Origin: SZAS-103 sp038316385
GTDB taxonomy: Bacteria; Pseudomonadota; Gammaproteobacteria; Xanthomonadales; Xanthomonadaceae
Direction: 5' to 3'
Length of the DNA stretch: 64,000 bases
NCBI GenBank assembly: GCA_038316385.1
Contig: JBBQAN010000012.1
Location: 1 to 64,000, forward strand
Shown: positions 56,514 through 64,000 of the stretch, piece after piece
Position numbering within the stretch: position 1 is the stretch's first letter
Layout: the number at the start of each line of letters is the position of its first letter
Translations under genes and position numbers: made by a program
Notes under the pieces: generated by a model
Told to the model about the DNA's origin: nothing
The model's database searches: none
Seen by the model: the letters and a program-made list of their open reading frames with translations, nothing else

Positions 56514-57578
56514 ATGAAACCATCGCGATCGATCTGGGCGAACGGCGTCGTCACGGCAATGTTGGCGGCGGCATTGTTCGGCGCGAGTACGCCGCTTGCG
56601 AAAGTGCTGCTGAGCGATGTCTCGCCGATTCTGCTCGCCGGGCTTCTGTATGCAGGATCGGGACTCGGCCTTGGTGCGTGGCTCGCGTTGAGGCGCTTGC
56701 GCGGCCAGGTTGCAGAGGAGGGCGCTTTGCAACGCAGCGACTGGCCGTGGTTGTCCGGCGCAGTGCTGTTCGGCGGCGTGATCGCTCCGGTGTTGTTGAT
56801 GCTTGGGCTGACGCACACGCCTGCATCGACCGCATCGTTGCTGCTGAACCTGGAAGGCGTGTTGACGGCCGCAATCGCGTGGGTCGTGTTTCGCGAGAAC
56901 GTCGATCGACGCATTGCATTCGGGATGATTGCGATCATCGTCGGCGGCGTGGTGTTGTCGTGGGCGGAGCGGCCGACCGGCGTGCCGTGGGGCGCGCTCG
57001 GCATCGCCGGCGCGTGCCTGTGCTGGGCGATCGACAACAACTTTACACGTGTCGTTTCCGGCGGCGATCCAGTGCGCATTGCCGCGATCAAGGGCGGCGT
57101 AGCGGGATGCATCAACATCGCGATTGCGTTTGCAATGGGCGATCGCTTGCCCGGCGCAGCGCACGTGCTCGCTGCAGGTGTGATCGGACTCGTTGGCTAT
57201 GGAATCAGCCTGGTGCTGTTCGTGCTGTCGCTGCGCAACCTGGGCACGGCGCGCACCGGCGCGTATTTCTCGACGGCGCCCTTCGTCGGCGCATCACTGT
57301 CGTTGTTGCTGCTGCACGAAACGCCAAGCCTCGCGTTCTGGATCGCGGGCGTACTGATGGCGATCGGCGTGTGGCTGCATGTCAGCGAGCGGCACTCGCA
57401 TGAGCACACGCACGAAGCGCTCGAACACGATCATCGCCACACGCACGACGAACACCATCAGCATGCGCACGATTTTCCGTGGGACGGCAGCGAGCCGCAC
57501 ACGCATCCGCATATTCATACGCCGCTGATGCACGCGCATGCGCACTATCCGGATCTGCATCATCGGCATGGGCATTAG
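56514..57578 (+). CDS. EamA/DMT-family transporter with a histidine-rich tail
   Basis: The 354-residue protein has ten membrane segments in two EamA repeats (MLAAALFGASTPLAKVLL, LLNLEGVLTAAIAWVVFREN, LRNLGTARTGAYFSTAPFVG). Residues about 289-354 form a soluble tail with 24 His among 66 residues (HSHEHTHEALEHDHRHTHDE and more), a likely metal-binding region. It could export the polyketide product, or carry metabolites in a metal-dependent way; such tails are seen in other EamA proteins and in metal transporters. It ends the operon. Confidence 0.88.
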   Translation: MKPSRSIWANGVVTAMLAAALFGASTPLAKVLLSDVSPILLAGLLYAGSGLGLGAWLALRRLRGQVAEEGALQRSDWPWLSGAVLFGGVIAPVLLMLGLTHTPASTASLLLNLEGVLTAAIAWVVFRENVDRRIAFGMIAIIVGGVVLSWAERPTGVPWGALGIAGACLCWAIDNNFTRVVSGGDPVRIAAIKGGVAGCINIAIAFAMGDRLPGAAHVLAAGVIGLVGYGISLVLFVLSLRNLGTARTGAYFSTAPFVGASLSLLLLHETPSLAFWIAGVLMAIGVWLHVSERHSHEHTHEALEHDHRHTHDEHHQHAHDFPWDGSEPHTHPHIHTPLMHAHAHYPDLHHRHGH

Positions 57579-57861
57579 GGTTCACGCGACCTACCTAACG
57601 CATTGACCGCAGCAACGCAGCAGCTTCAGGAGACTCAACACGCAGGAGAGGCGGGTTTCACGGAACCGACGGCGCTAACGACGGCGCTGATTAGCTCGAA
57701 ACGGGGCGTTTTGGCGTGCTTTCCATGCCGTGCTGCATGAGCACGTGACTTCGCATAATGTGTATTATGTCATTAACCATGAGGGTTCTGGTGTGCCAGG
57801 ATGGCTCAGGCTGCGCGACGTTACTGCTTTCGAACCCTGTTTGCTTGTTCAGCCTGGGAGA
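57579..57861. other. Gap holding the dif-like site
   Basis: A 283-base gap between two convergent genes with no gene seen. It holds the XerCD-type site at 57748-57775. Confidence 0.5.
57748..57775 (+). other. dif-like XerC/XerD recombination site
   Basis: The 28 bases split into an 11-base XerC arm (ACTTCGCATAA), a 6-base centre (TGTGTA) and an 11-base XerD arm (TTATGTCATTA). The E. coli dif core GCATAA-TGTATA-TTATGT is matched with one difference in the centre, but the outer XerD arm deviates (CATTA for TAAAT). This could be the chromosomal dif or a hybrid dif left by a dif-integrating phage or element. ftsK is 8.5 kb upstream by coincidence of gene order. Confidence 0.55.
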
Positions 57862-60000
57862 CTATTCCCGACGCAAGGTCACTTTAACGCCGGCGAAAAA
57901 GCTGCGGCCCGGGGCTGGCTCGAAATTTCCGCCGTTGGCTTGATCGACGATGACAGAACCGATGTACTTGCGATCGAACAAATTGTCGATGCGCACGAAC
58001 GGCACAATCTGGCAATGTGCCGTATCCAGCACGTAACCCGCGTCCACGCCGGCGATCACGTAGCCCGGTGCAGCTACGGTCCCGGCGTCGTCGGCCGAGA
58101 CTGCACCGGCGGCATCCACCTGCAGCCCTGCGTGCCAACCCAGTGTTCCGCTCCAGCGCAATCCCGCATTGAGCATCTGCCGTGGCACGCCCGGCATGCG
58201 TGCCCCAGCAGCTACCGCGCAGCCGGCGGGTCCACTGCAATCGCCAAAGGCGTCAAGGAATCGGGCGTCGAGATACGTGTAGGCAGCATCGATCGACAAT
58301 GCGTCACCCAGTGGAAGATGCAGGCCAACCTCGGCGCCACGGCGGCGCGAGCGACCCACGTTCTGATAAATCGTGCGTCCACCGAGACTGCTCAGCACCC
58401 CGGTCTCATCAGACGTATTGGCCTCGAACAGCGCGATCTCCAGATTGCCGCCGCCAGTCAATAACCATTTCGATCCGATTTCGGCATTGCGCGAGCGCGA
58501 TGGTTGCAATGCAAAATTCAGCCCACTGCCACCGATGCGGTAACCGAGTTCGCTGAAGGTCGGCGTCGCGAAGCCACGACCGAAGGAAACATACACATGC
58601 CAGTCGGGCCGCACGTCAAACATCAAACCGCCGACTGGATCGGTGGAACCATAAGCCACGCGCCCGCTGTCATCCGGATTGGTCGCGGTGATGTAATGGT
58701 CGAGCGAACTGAATCGCACTTCTGTGTGGCGCGCGCCGAGCGTGAGCGACCACAGCGGCGTGAAATGCCAGTTGCCCTGCGCGTATTCGTCGATGTTGTA
58801 CACATCGTCCTGCTCATTGCGACGCAGTGCGCCCACCACGCCCAGCGTATCGCCGATAAAATTCTCGTAACCCAGACGCGACTGATTCTCGCGGTCGTAA
58901 GCAATGCCGGTAATTAAATTGAACGGCTGACCAGCGAGCGCACCCACCCAGGCCCAGCGAAAGTCGGTGCCTGCGTACTGAGTGTCGAGAGCGACCACGC
59001 CGCCGGAGCTTACAGGATTGCCTTGCGCGATGACGGGCACCGAAAGGAACTGTTGAACGCTACGCTGACCAAAATAAGCCAGTATGTTCAACGACTGGCC
59101 ATCGCCGAGTTGCTGCGTGTAAACCGCCCCGCTTTGGGCCTGGTGAACGCTCTTGCGTGTATCGAAGGTCAAGGCCGATGGTGATGCCTGACGCGGATCG
59201 GTGTCGAACTGTTGCTGCGTCAGGCCCTGTGGATCCAGCGCTTCCGGCATGGAAACGGTATTGAACAACAGAGTCAGCTTGCCATCGTTGCCGACCTTGA
59301 AGTCGAGTTTTGCATTGCCATTGGTGCGCGTCGCGCTGCTGTGATCGCGGTAGCCGTCGGTGTGAAATTCAGACAAGTCCACGTTGTAGCCGAAGCTGCC
59401 ATTGGTTCCGCGAGCACCGGTGTCCACACGCCACACGCCGTCGCTGCCGGCCCCGACACTGCCGAGAACTTCCGATGGCGTGCTGCCATCCGCAGTGAAG
59501 ATCTGGATCACGCCACCGGAGGAATTTCCGTAGAGCGCCGAGAACGGCCCGCGCAGCACTTCGATACGAGTGGCGCCATCGAAATCGAAGCTGGATACCT
59601 GACCCTGACCATCCGGCATCGTCGCAGGAATGCCATCGATATACAGGCGCACGCCACGCACGCCGAAGGTGGAACGTGAACCGAAACCGCGAATCGAAAT
59701 CTGTTCATCCTGCGCGTAGTTCTGCCGATCACGCGCGAGCACGCCCGGAACCTGGCGAAGGTATTCGGACGCATTGATGTTGGGCGCATCGGCGTCGGGA
59801 TCGCCGATTTGCACGGCGGTGATGGAAGCCGGCACATTGAAGGAGGTTTCCGGTGTGCGGGTGCCGGTCACCACGATCGTGTCCAATTGTGCGGGTTTGA
59901 CGGTTGCCGGCGCAGGCTGTTGCGCGTGAACCGCAGGCAGGACGCATACCGAAAACACAAGTGCTCGCGCGAGAGGCCGCCAAGGATGCATATGCGGCAT
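57862..60000 (-). CDS. TonB-dependent outer-membrane receptor
   Basis: About 712 residues starting at 60000 (alternatives 60024 and 59991), with a signal peptide ending VHA-QQ. The TonB box is LDTIVVTGTR, followed by the plug domain (ISIRGFGSRSTFGVRGVRLY, GPFSALYGNSSGGVIQIF) and a 22-strand barrel. It resembles siderophore or metal-chelate receptors of the FecA/PA-type branch; substrate unknown. The C-terminus is VKVTLRRE, lacking the terminal aromatic residue usual in barrel proteins. No Fur box or cobalamin riboswitch was recognised upstream. Confidence 0.9.
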   Translation of the reverse strand: MPHMHPWRPLARALVFSVCVLPAVHAQQPAPATVKPAQLDTIVVTGTRTPETSFNVPASITAVQIGDPDADAPNINASEYLRQVPGVLARDRQNYAQDEQISIRGFGSRSTFGVRGVRLYIDGIPATMPDGQGQVSSFDFDGATRIEVLRGPFSALYGNSSGGVIQIFTADGSTPSEVLGSVGAGSDGVWRVDTGARGTNGSFGYNVDLSEFHTDGYRDHSSATRTNGNAKLDFKVGNDGKLTLLFNTVSMPEALDPQGLTQQQFDTDPRQASPSALTFDTRKSVHQAQSGAVYTQQLGDGQSLNILAYFGQRSVQQFLSVPVIAQGNPVSSGGVVALDTQYAGTDFRWAWVGALAGQPFNLITGIAYDRENQSRLGYENFIGDTLGVVGALRRNEQDDVYNIDEYAQGNWHFTPLWSLTLGARHTEVRFSSLDHYITATNPDDSGRVAYGSTDPVGGLMFDVRPDWHVYVSFGRGFATPTFSELGYRIGGSGLNFALQPSRSRNAEIGSKWLLTGGGNLEIALFEANTSDETGVLSSLGGRTIYQNVGRSRRRGAEVGLHLPLGDALSIDAAYTYLDARFLDAFGDCSGPAGCAVAAGARMPGVPRQMLNAGLRWSGTLGWHAGLQVDAAGAVSADDAGTVAAPGYVIAGVDAGYVLDTAHCQIVPFVRIDNLFDRKYIGSVIVDQANGGNFEPAPGRSFFAGVKVTLRRE

Positions 60001-60193
60001 ACGCTTGCGGCTTGTGCCATGCATGATATCTGCGTTGCAATGTTCCAGAAGTCTGATCACGAGCATCATTCCCTGATGGCGCCGAAATTGTAGTGAAAGC
60101 AGATGAAGCGATCGCGGTGCGCGTTAGAGTATGCAAATCCGTTCGCGGAAATCCGTACCATTTACGCACCCTGCCCGGTTCTGGAGTTTCCTG

Positions 60194-60625
60194 ATGAATG
60201 TACGCGAGAGTTGGGTGTTGTTCGCGTTCGGCTCGGCGTTCTTCGCCGGGCTGACTGCGGTGCTGGGAAAGATCGGCGTGGCCGGAATCAATTCGAATCT
60301 GGCGACGTTGATCCGTACGGTCGTCATTCTGCTCGTGACCGCATGCATCCTGTGGATGCGCAACGAATGGAAGCCGACCGCGCCGATCTCACCAACCACG
60401 TGGCTGTTTCTGGTGCTGTCCGGCATCGCAACCGGGCTGTCGTGGCTGTGCTATTACCGCGCGCTGCAACTGGGGCCGGTGACGCGCGTCGCACCGATCG
60501 ACAAGCTCAGCGTGGTGTTCGCGATCGTGCTCGGGGTGGTGTTCATCGGCGAGGCATTGACCTGGCCGGTGATCGTCGGCGGCGCGTTGATCGTCGCCGG
60601 CTCGATCGTGATGATCGCTTTTTAG
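60194..60625 (+). CDS. Half-size EamA-family membrane protein
   Basis: The 143-residue protein has four or five membrane segments forming a single EamA repeat: NVRESWVLFAFGSAFFAGLT, TLIRTVVILLVTACILWMRN, LGPVTRVAPIDKLSVVFAIV. The start at 60194 follows GGAG. Single-repeat EamA proteins must act as dimers, like small multidrug-resistance proteins. The substrate is unknown. It is divergent from the TonB receptor by 190 bases and precedes the metal-efflux operon by 140 bases. Confidence 0.88.
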   Translation: MNVRESWVLFAFGSAFFAGLTAVLGKIGVAGINSNLATLIRTVVILLVTACILWMRNEWKPTAPISPTTWLFLVLSGIATGLSWLCYYRALQLGPVTRVAPIDKLSVVFAIVLGVVFIGEALTWPVIVGGALIVAGSIVMIAF

Positions 60626-60764
60626 GAATACAAGTCGAACAGCGCAATGCAGTCGCCCTGCCCTGTTCACGCATGGTGCGACACGTTTGCAGTGCATCCG
60701 TCTGTGCGCTATCGAACTCCATGAGCTGTTGTTGTTGGCAGGCAAGATGGTGATAATCGGACGT

Positions 60765-61166
60765 ATGTCGAGGTTTCGCGTCGTTCTCATCCTGTTGCTC
60801 TGCGTGGCCGCTTCCGTGGCCGGCGTGGCTTCGGCGCATGACGGACGATCCGCTTCGCATCGGATAGTTCTGGCTTCTACCGAAGTGGCTGCAATCCATC
60901 ACGAAGTCGGCAACCAGCCGATGATGACCGCTGTTGCGGATCAGCAGGACGTCGATTGCGACAACGACGGCTGCGACAATGGGCATTGCAAGCACACCTG
61001 TTCTTGTGGATGCGGCATGGGCTCTTGCGCTTCGCCCTGCATTGCGTTCCCCGGGCAGCAGTCGGCTCCCCCACGGATTGACGCTACCAACGCGATTGTC
61101 AGGTTGATCGCGCAACAACCTGTCGCCGACCGCGGCACCGCTCCGTTACGACCTCCGATCGTCTGA
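60765..61166 (+). CDS. Cys/His-rich periplasmic protein, CzcI-like, heading the metal-efflux operon
   Basis: The 133-residue protein has a signal peptide (MSRFRVVLILLLCVAASVAG, cleaved near ASA-HD). A cluster of eight Cys with His and Asp follows (DCDNDGCDNGHCKHTCSCGC, then GSCASPC), as in metal-sensing or metal-storing periplasmic proteins. Small Cys- or His-rich genes called czcI or copL often precede RND metal-efflux operons. The sequence does not fit either family exactly. It lies 83 bases before czcC. Confidence 0.7.
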   Translation: MSRFRVVLILLLCVAASVAGVASAHDGRSASHRIVLASTEVAAIHHEVGNQPMMTAVADQQDVDCDNDGCDNGHCKHTCSCGCGMGSCASPCIAFPGQQSAPPRIDATNAIVRLIAQQPVADRGTAPLRPPIV

Positions 61167-61249
61167 TCTGAACCACGCGAATCACCGTCCGTTCGGACGG
61201 TGCCATGCCGTTCGTGCGGCATCGTGTTCAGTTCGATCGGAGATCGTGC

Positions 61250-62659
61250 ATGTTCCGCTTCAGAAAAAACTCGCCCACTTCGGGTCGGCGCTCAGGCGCA
61301 GGCTTGAAGCTTCCACTGGCGCCCGGTAAGTACCGCCTCGCCTGTCGCTCCCGCGCTTGGTTCGTTGCCAGCACCTTGAGCGCAATGGCCGTCGGCTCCG
61401 CCAGCCTCGCCGCATCGCGCACCCTTGCACCGAATGCATTCGGGCTGCATCAACTCATCGACATCGCGCGCAAGGACAACAAGGACTTGCAGGCGGCGTG
61501 CTATGCGATCGATACCGCCCGCGCCAAGCTGCTGCAGGCCGGCCTGCGCGCCAATCCGCACCTGGATCTGTCGGCGCGCAGCGATTTCCTGTTCGGCAAC
61601 GAAGGCGAGTACGCCACCTCGGTGGGGATCAGCCAGCAGTTTCCGATCAGCGGACGCCTGCTGCGCGAAAAGGATGTTGCGCGCGTCGATATCGCGCTGG
61701 CCGAAGCCGAGGTACAGGAGGCCGAGCGCCGTCTCGCGAACGGGATCGCGGTCGCTGTTGGACGCCTGATCGTGATCGATCGGCAGATCCTGTCGCGCGA
61801 TGCGCTGATTGCCATCGAACAGAAACTCGCACAGACCACTCGCAATCGTTTCAAGGCCGCCGAGGTCTCGGAGCTGGACGTCAACTCGGCGCAACTCGAC
61901 CTGCAACGCATCGTGCAGGAACGCGTGCTGCTGCAGAGCCAGCGGCAGGCGCAGATCGTGTCGCTCAACACGTTGCTGGGTCGGACGCCGGAGTCTGCGC
62001 TGGAGATCGATGCGTCGGTTCCGGAAGCGGATGCTCTGCCCGGCCTCGAACAATTGCAGCGCAAGGCCATCGAGTCACGCCCCGATCTGCACAGCGCCCT
62101 GCTCGCCGGCGATCGTGCCGAGGCACAAATGGCGCTTGCCAAGGCATCACGCTGGGAAGACTGGACCATCGGTCTGGAACTGTCGCAGGACAAGCAAGTC
62201 ATCACCGGCGCGCCGGCGCAAGGCGTCAATCGCGCGATCGGCGTCACTGTCTCGATCCCGCTGCCACTGCACAACAAGGGTCAGGGATTGCTTGCCGAGG
62301 CGCAGGCGTCCGACGATCAGGCGCGCGCACGCGCCGCAGCATTGCGCCAGAACATCCTCGGCGAGGTCGCCGGCGCCTACGGCGAAGCGATACGTCTGCA
62401 GGCGTCCCTGGCCCAATACGGCCAACGGCTGTTGCCGATCAGCCAGCGCAGCGTGCGCCTTGCACAGAAGGGCTACAGCGAGGGCTTGATCCCGGTATTC
62501 GACGTGGTGCAGGCCCAGCGCCAGGAGTCCGAATTGACCGCGACCTACTTGACCACACTCGACCAATATCTGCAGACGCTCGCGCGGCTGCATTTGGCCG
62601 TGGGCGACGACATTCCGGCAGCAACGACCACCGAAGGATATTCGTCATGCAATCGATGA
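61250..62659 (+). CDS. czcC: Outer-membrane efflux protein CzcC/TolC family
   Basis: The 469-residue outer membrane factor has two OEP repeats rich in long helices (LANPHLDLSARSDFLFGNEG-type strand, VARVDIALAEAEVQEAERRL, LAQKGYSEGLIPVFDVVQAQ). It starts at 61250 behind GGAG and has a long, weakly hydrophobic leader (residues 1-60), longer than a standard signal. It forms the outer channel for CzcB and CzcA. It overlaps czcB by 13 bases. Confidence 0.9.
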   Translation: MFRFRKNSPTSGRRSGAGLKLPLAPGKYRLACRSRAWFVASTLSAMAVGSASLAASRTLAPNAFGLHQLIDIARKDNKDLQAACYAIDTARAKLLQAGLRANPHLDLSARSDFLFGNEGEYATSVGISQQFPISGRLLREKDVARVDIALAEAEVQEAERRLANGIAVAVGRLIVIDRQILSRDALIAIEQKLAQTTRNRFKAAEVSELDVNSAQLDLQRIVQERVLLQSQRQAQIVSLNTLLGRTPESALEIDASVPEADALPGLEQLQRKAIESRPDLHSALLAGDRAEAQMALAKASRWEDWTIGLELSQDKQVITGAPAQGVNRAIGVTVSIPLPLHNKGQGLLAEAQASDDQARARAAALRQNILGEVAGAYGEAIRLQASLAQYGQRLLPISQRSVRLAQKGYSEGLIPVFDVVQAQRQESELTATYLTTLDQYLQTLARLHLAVGDDIPAATTTEGYSSCNR

Positions 62660-63606
62660 ACAAACAATTTCTTCGCGTCGGCGCAGCCAGGACTATGCTT
62701 CGCATCGGTTTCGTGACGACGGGACTGTTCGGCTTCGCTCTGGCGTTCGCGCATGGCGGACAAATCGAAGTGGGCGGCGGCGCCAAAGGACCGGTGCATT
62801 TGAGCGAGAGCCAGCAAAAAGCGCTCGCACTCAGGCTGGAACCAGCGACGCAACGGCCGCTGTCCGAATTGCTGTATCTCAACGGTGAAGTTCGACCAAT
62901 ACCGGGTCGGCAAGCGGAGGTCAGCACCCGCATCAGCGGTCAGATCAAGCAGCTGTACATCGCCCTTGGAGACCGCGTCAAAGCCGGACAAAAGCTGGCA
63001 CGCGTCCAATCGAGGCTGGTCGGTGATCCGCCGCCGAGCGTGGATGTCAGTGCGCCGATGAGCGGCGTCGTGGATGTCGTCGGCGTTGCGATCGGATCAT
63101 CGGTCGAACCCACCACCGTCCTGTTTCACATCCAGGACAGTTCCGAGGTGAACATCGTCGCGCGGGTGTACGAGGAGGATCTGGGCAAGATCCGGCTCGG
63201 GCAGACCGCAAATGTCCGCTTGCTGAGTTATCCCGGCAAGAATTTCGCAGGAAAGGTCACGCTGATCGGTCCGAGCCTGGATCCGCTGAGCAGGACGGTG
63301 GAGGTCTGGGTGGCATTGCCCAATCCCGACGGCCTGCTCAAGCCCAATCTGTTCGCCCGCGTAGGTGTGGTTCTCAAGCAGGACGCTGCAACGCTCGCCG
63401 TTCCAAGCGCTGCGATCATCGAAGCCAACGGCGAGAAGTTCGTGTTCGTGCAGCAAAAAGGCGCATTCGACCGTGTCGAAATTACGACTGGCATGCACGA
63501 TGACCAGTACACCGAAGTCACCGATGGCCTGGTGCCCGGCGATGCGGTCGTGACCCAGGGCAACCGGCAGGTCTACACCGTCTGGCTCACCGGCGGGGCA
63601 CGATGA
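62647..63606 (+). CDS. czcB: RND efflux membrane-fusion protein CzcB family
   Basis: The 319-residue periplasmic adaptor starts at 62647 behind GAAGGA, inside the czcC end. A signal/anchor segment (RIGFVTTGLFGFALAFA) is followed by lipoyl/barrel-sandwich strands (GEVRPIPGRQAEVSTRISGQ, KQLYIALGDRVKAGQKLARV), a beta-barrel (EVNIVARVYEEDLGKIRLGQ) and a C-terminal domain. It links CzcC and CzcA. It is shorter than CzcB of Cupriavidus, lacking the N-terminal His-rich region. czcA follows after 22 bases. Confidence 0.92.
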   Translation: MQSMNKQFLRVGAARTMLRIGFVTTGLFGFALAFAHGGQIEVGGGAKGPVHLSESQQKALALRLEPATQRPLSELLYLNGEVRPIPGRQAEVSTRISGQIKQLYIALGDRVKAGQKLARVQSRLVGDPPPSVDVSAPMSGVVDVVGVAIGSSVEPTTVLFHIQDSSEVNIVARVYEEDLGKIRLGQTANVRLLSYPGKNFAGKVTLIGPSLDPLSRTVEVWVALPNPDGLLKPNLFARVGVVLKQDAATLAVPSAAIIEANGEKFVFVQQKGAFDRVEITTGMHDDQYTEVTDGLVPGDAVVTQGNRQVYTVWLTGGAR

Positions 63607-63628
63607 AAAGCGAGGAGACGGACTAGCC

Positions 63629-64000
63629 ATGTTCAATCTCATCATCGCCTGGGCGCTGCACAATCGTCTGATCGTGCTGGCGTTGACCGTCGTACTGTTC
63701 ATCGCCGGCGGCTACGCCCTGCAACAAATGCCGGTGGACGTGTTCCCCGAATTCGCCCCACCGCAGGTCGTCATCCAGACCGAAGCGCCCGGCATGGCGC
63801 CGCAGGATGTCGAATCGCTGATCACCTATCCGCTGGAGAGCGCGATCAACGGCTCGCCCAGCGTGACGGCGGTGCGCTCGAAGACCTTTGTCGGCCTGTC
63901 CACCATCGTGGTGGTGTTCGCGTCGAATACCGATATTTACCTGGATCGACAACTGATCAATGAGCGCTTGCAGAATGTGCTTGCGCAACTGCCGAAAACC
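63629..64000 (+). CDS. czcA: RND heavy-metal efflux pump CzcA/CusA family, N-terminal part only
   Basis: The first 124 codons are present; the gene runs off the right edge. It starts MFNLIIAWALHNRLIVLALT (first membrane helix) and continues MPVDVFPEFAPPQVVIQTEA and ESLITYPLESAINGSPSVTA, the HME-RND signature. The motif that separates Zn/Co/Cd from Cu/Ag pumps lies further downstream, so metal specificity is open. It is the inner-membrane proton antiporter of the czcCBA operon. Confidence 0.93.
   Translation, partial: MFNLIIAWALHNRLIVLALTVVLFIAGGYALQQMPVDVFPEFAPPQVVIQTEAPGMAPQDVESLITYPLESAINGSPSVTAVRSKTFVGLSTIVVVFASNTDIYLDRQLINERLQNVLAQLPKT

Noticed and set aside
57730..58464. Plus-strand frame crossing the gap into the TonB receptor region
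   Set aside because: Antisense to the receptor for most of its length and no ribosome binding site.
60001..60193. Cobalamin riboswitch or Fur box upstream of the TonB receptor
   Set aside because: No B12-box-like or 19-base Fur-like palindrome was found in the gap.

Overview
The window is chromosomal DNA of a GC-rich gammaproteobacterium of the Xanthomonadales/Lysobacterales. The evidence is the gene order. It runs smpB / ratA-rnfH / bamE / fur / recN / hrcA-grpE-dnaK-dnaJ / dapB / carA-carB-greA-rpfE-recJ-prfB-lysS / rpfB / acnA (rpfA), which is the Xanthomonas heat-shock and rpf neighbourhood. It continues with nudJ-mnmA-hflD, clpS-clpA, infA, aat, trxB and ftsK-lolA-rarA-crcB, a block of general gammaproteobacterial order. 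The genus cannot be fixed from the sequence. The missing rpfF/rpfC/rpfG genes argue for a relative outside Xanthomonas proper.

Layout. 1-6.1 kb is a degraded accessory zone on the ssrA side of smpB. It holds the end of an IS21-family element, a fragment of a SRAP (YedK) gene, a higBA toxin-antitoxin pair with a clear promoter/operator, a 3' fragment of the tmRNA gene, a type I restriction relic in which hsdM and hsdR pieces are fused, a PiuC-type dioxygenase, yefM-yoeB and two hypothetical genes. 6.1-27.5 kb is the conserved block for trans-translation, envelope assembly, iron regulation, DNA repair, chaperones, lysine and carbamoyl-phosphate synthesis and translation. prfB in this block keeps its programmed +1 frameshift. 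27.5-32.7 kb holds rpfB, a lipoprotein gene and acnA. 33-53 kb is housekeeping: tRNA thiolation, ClpAP and the N-end rule, serine synthesis, IF-1, thioredoxin reductase, FtsK and LolA. It is broken by a decayed toxin gene and several dispersed repeats, three of which sit in frame inside coding sequences.

53.5-64 kb is accessory again. A four-gene run encodes a type III polyketide synthase, a methyltransferase, a flavoprotein and an EamA transporter with a histidine-rich tail. The first three have the composition of srsABC-type phenolic-lipid operons. Next come a dif-like XerCD site, a TonB-dependent receptor, a half-size EamA protein, and a Cys/His-rich periplasmic protein heading a czcCBA-type heavy-metal RND efflux operon that runs off the right edge.

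Regulation that can be read directly includes a sigma-32-like promoter before dnaK, another before hrcA, a palindrome between the -35 and -10 of higBA, and strong bidirectional terminators between convergent genes. No CRISPR array, complete tRNA or rRNA gene was found. The strongest leads are the polyketide operon, the dif-like site, the rpf locus without its signalling core, the ssrA-associated relics, and the repeats inserted into mnmA, rarA and a BioF2-like acyltransferase gene.
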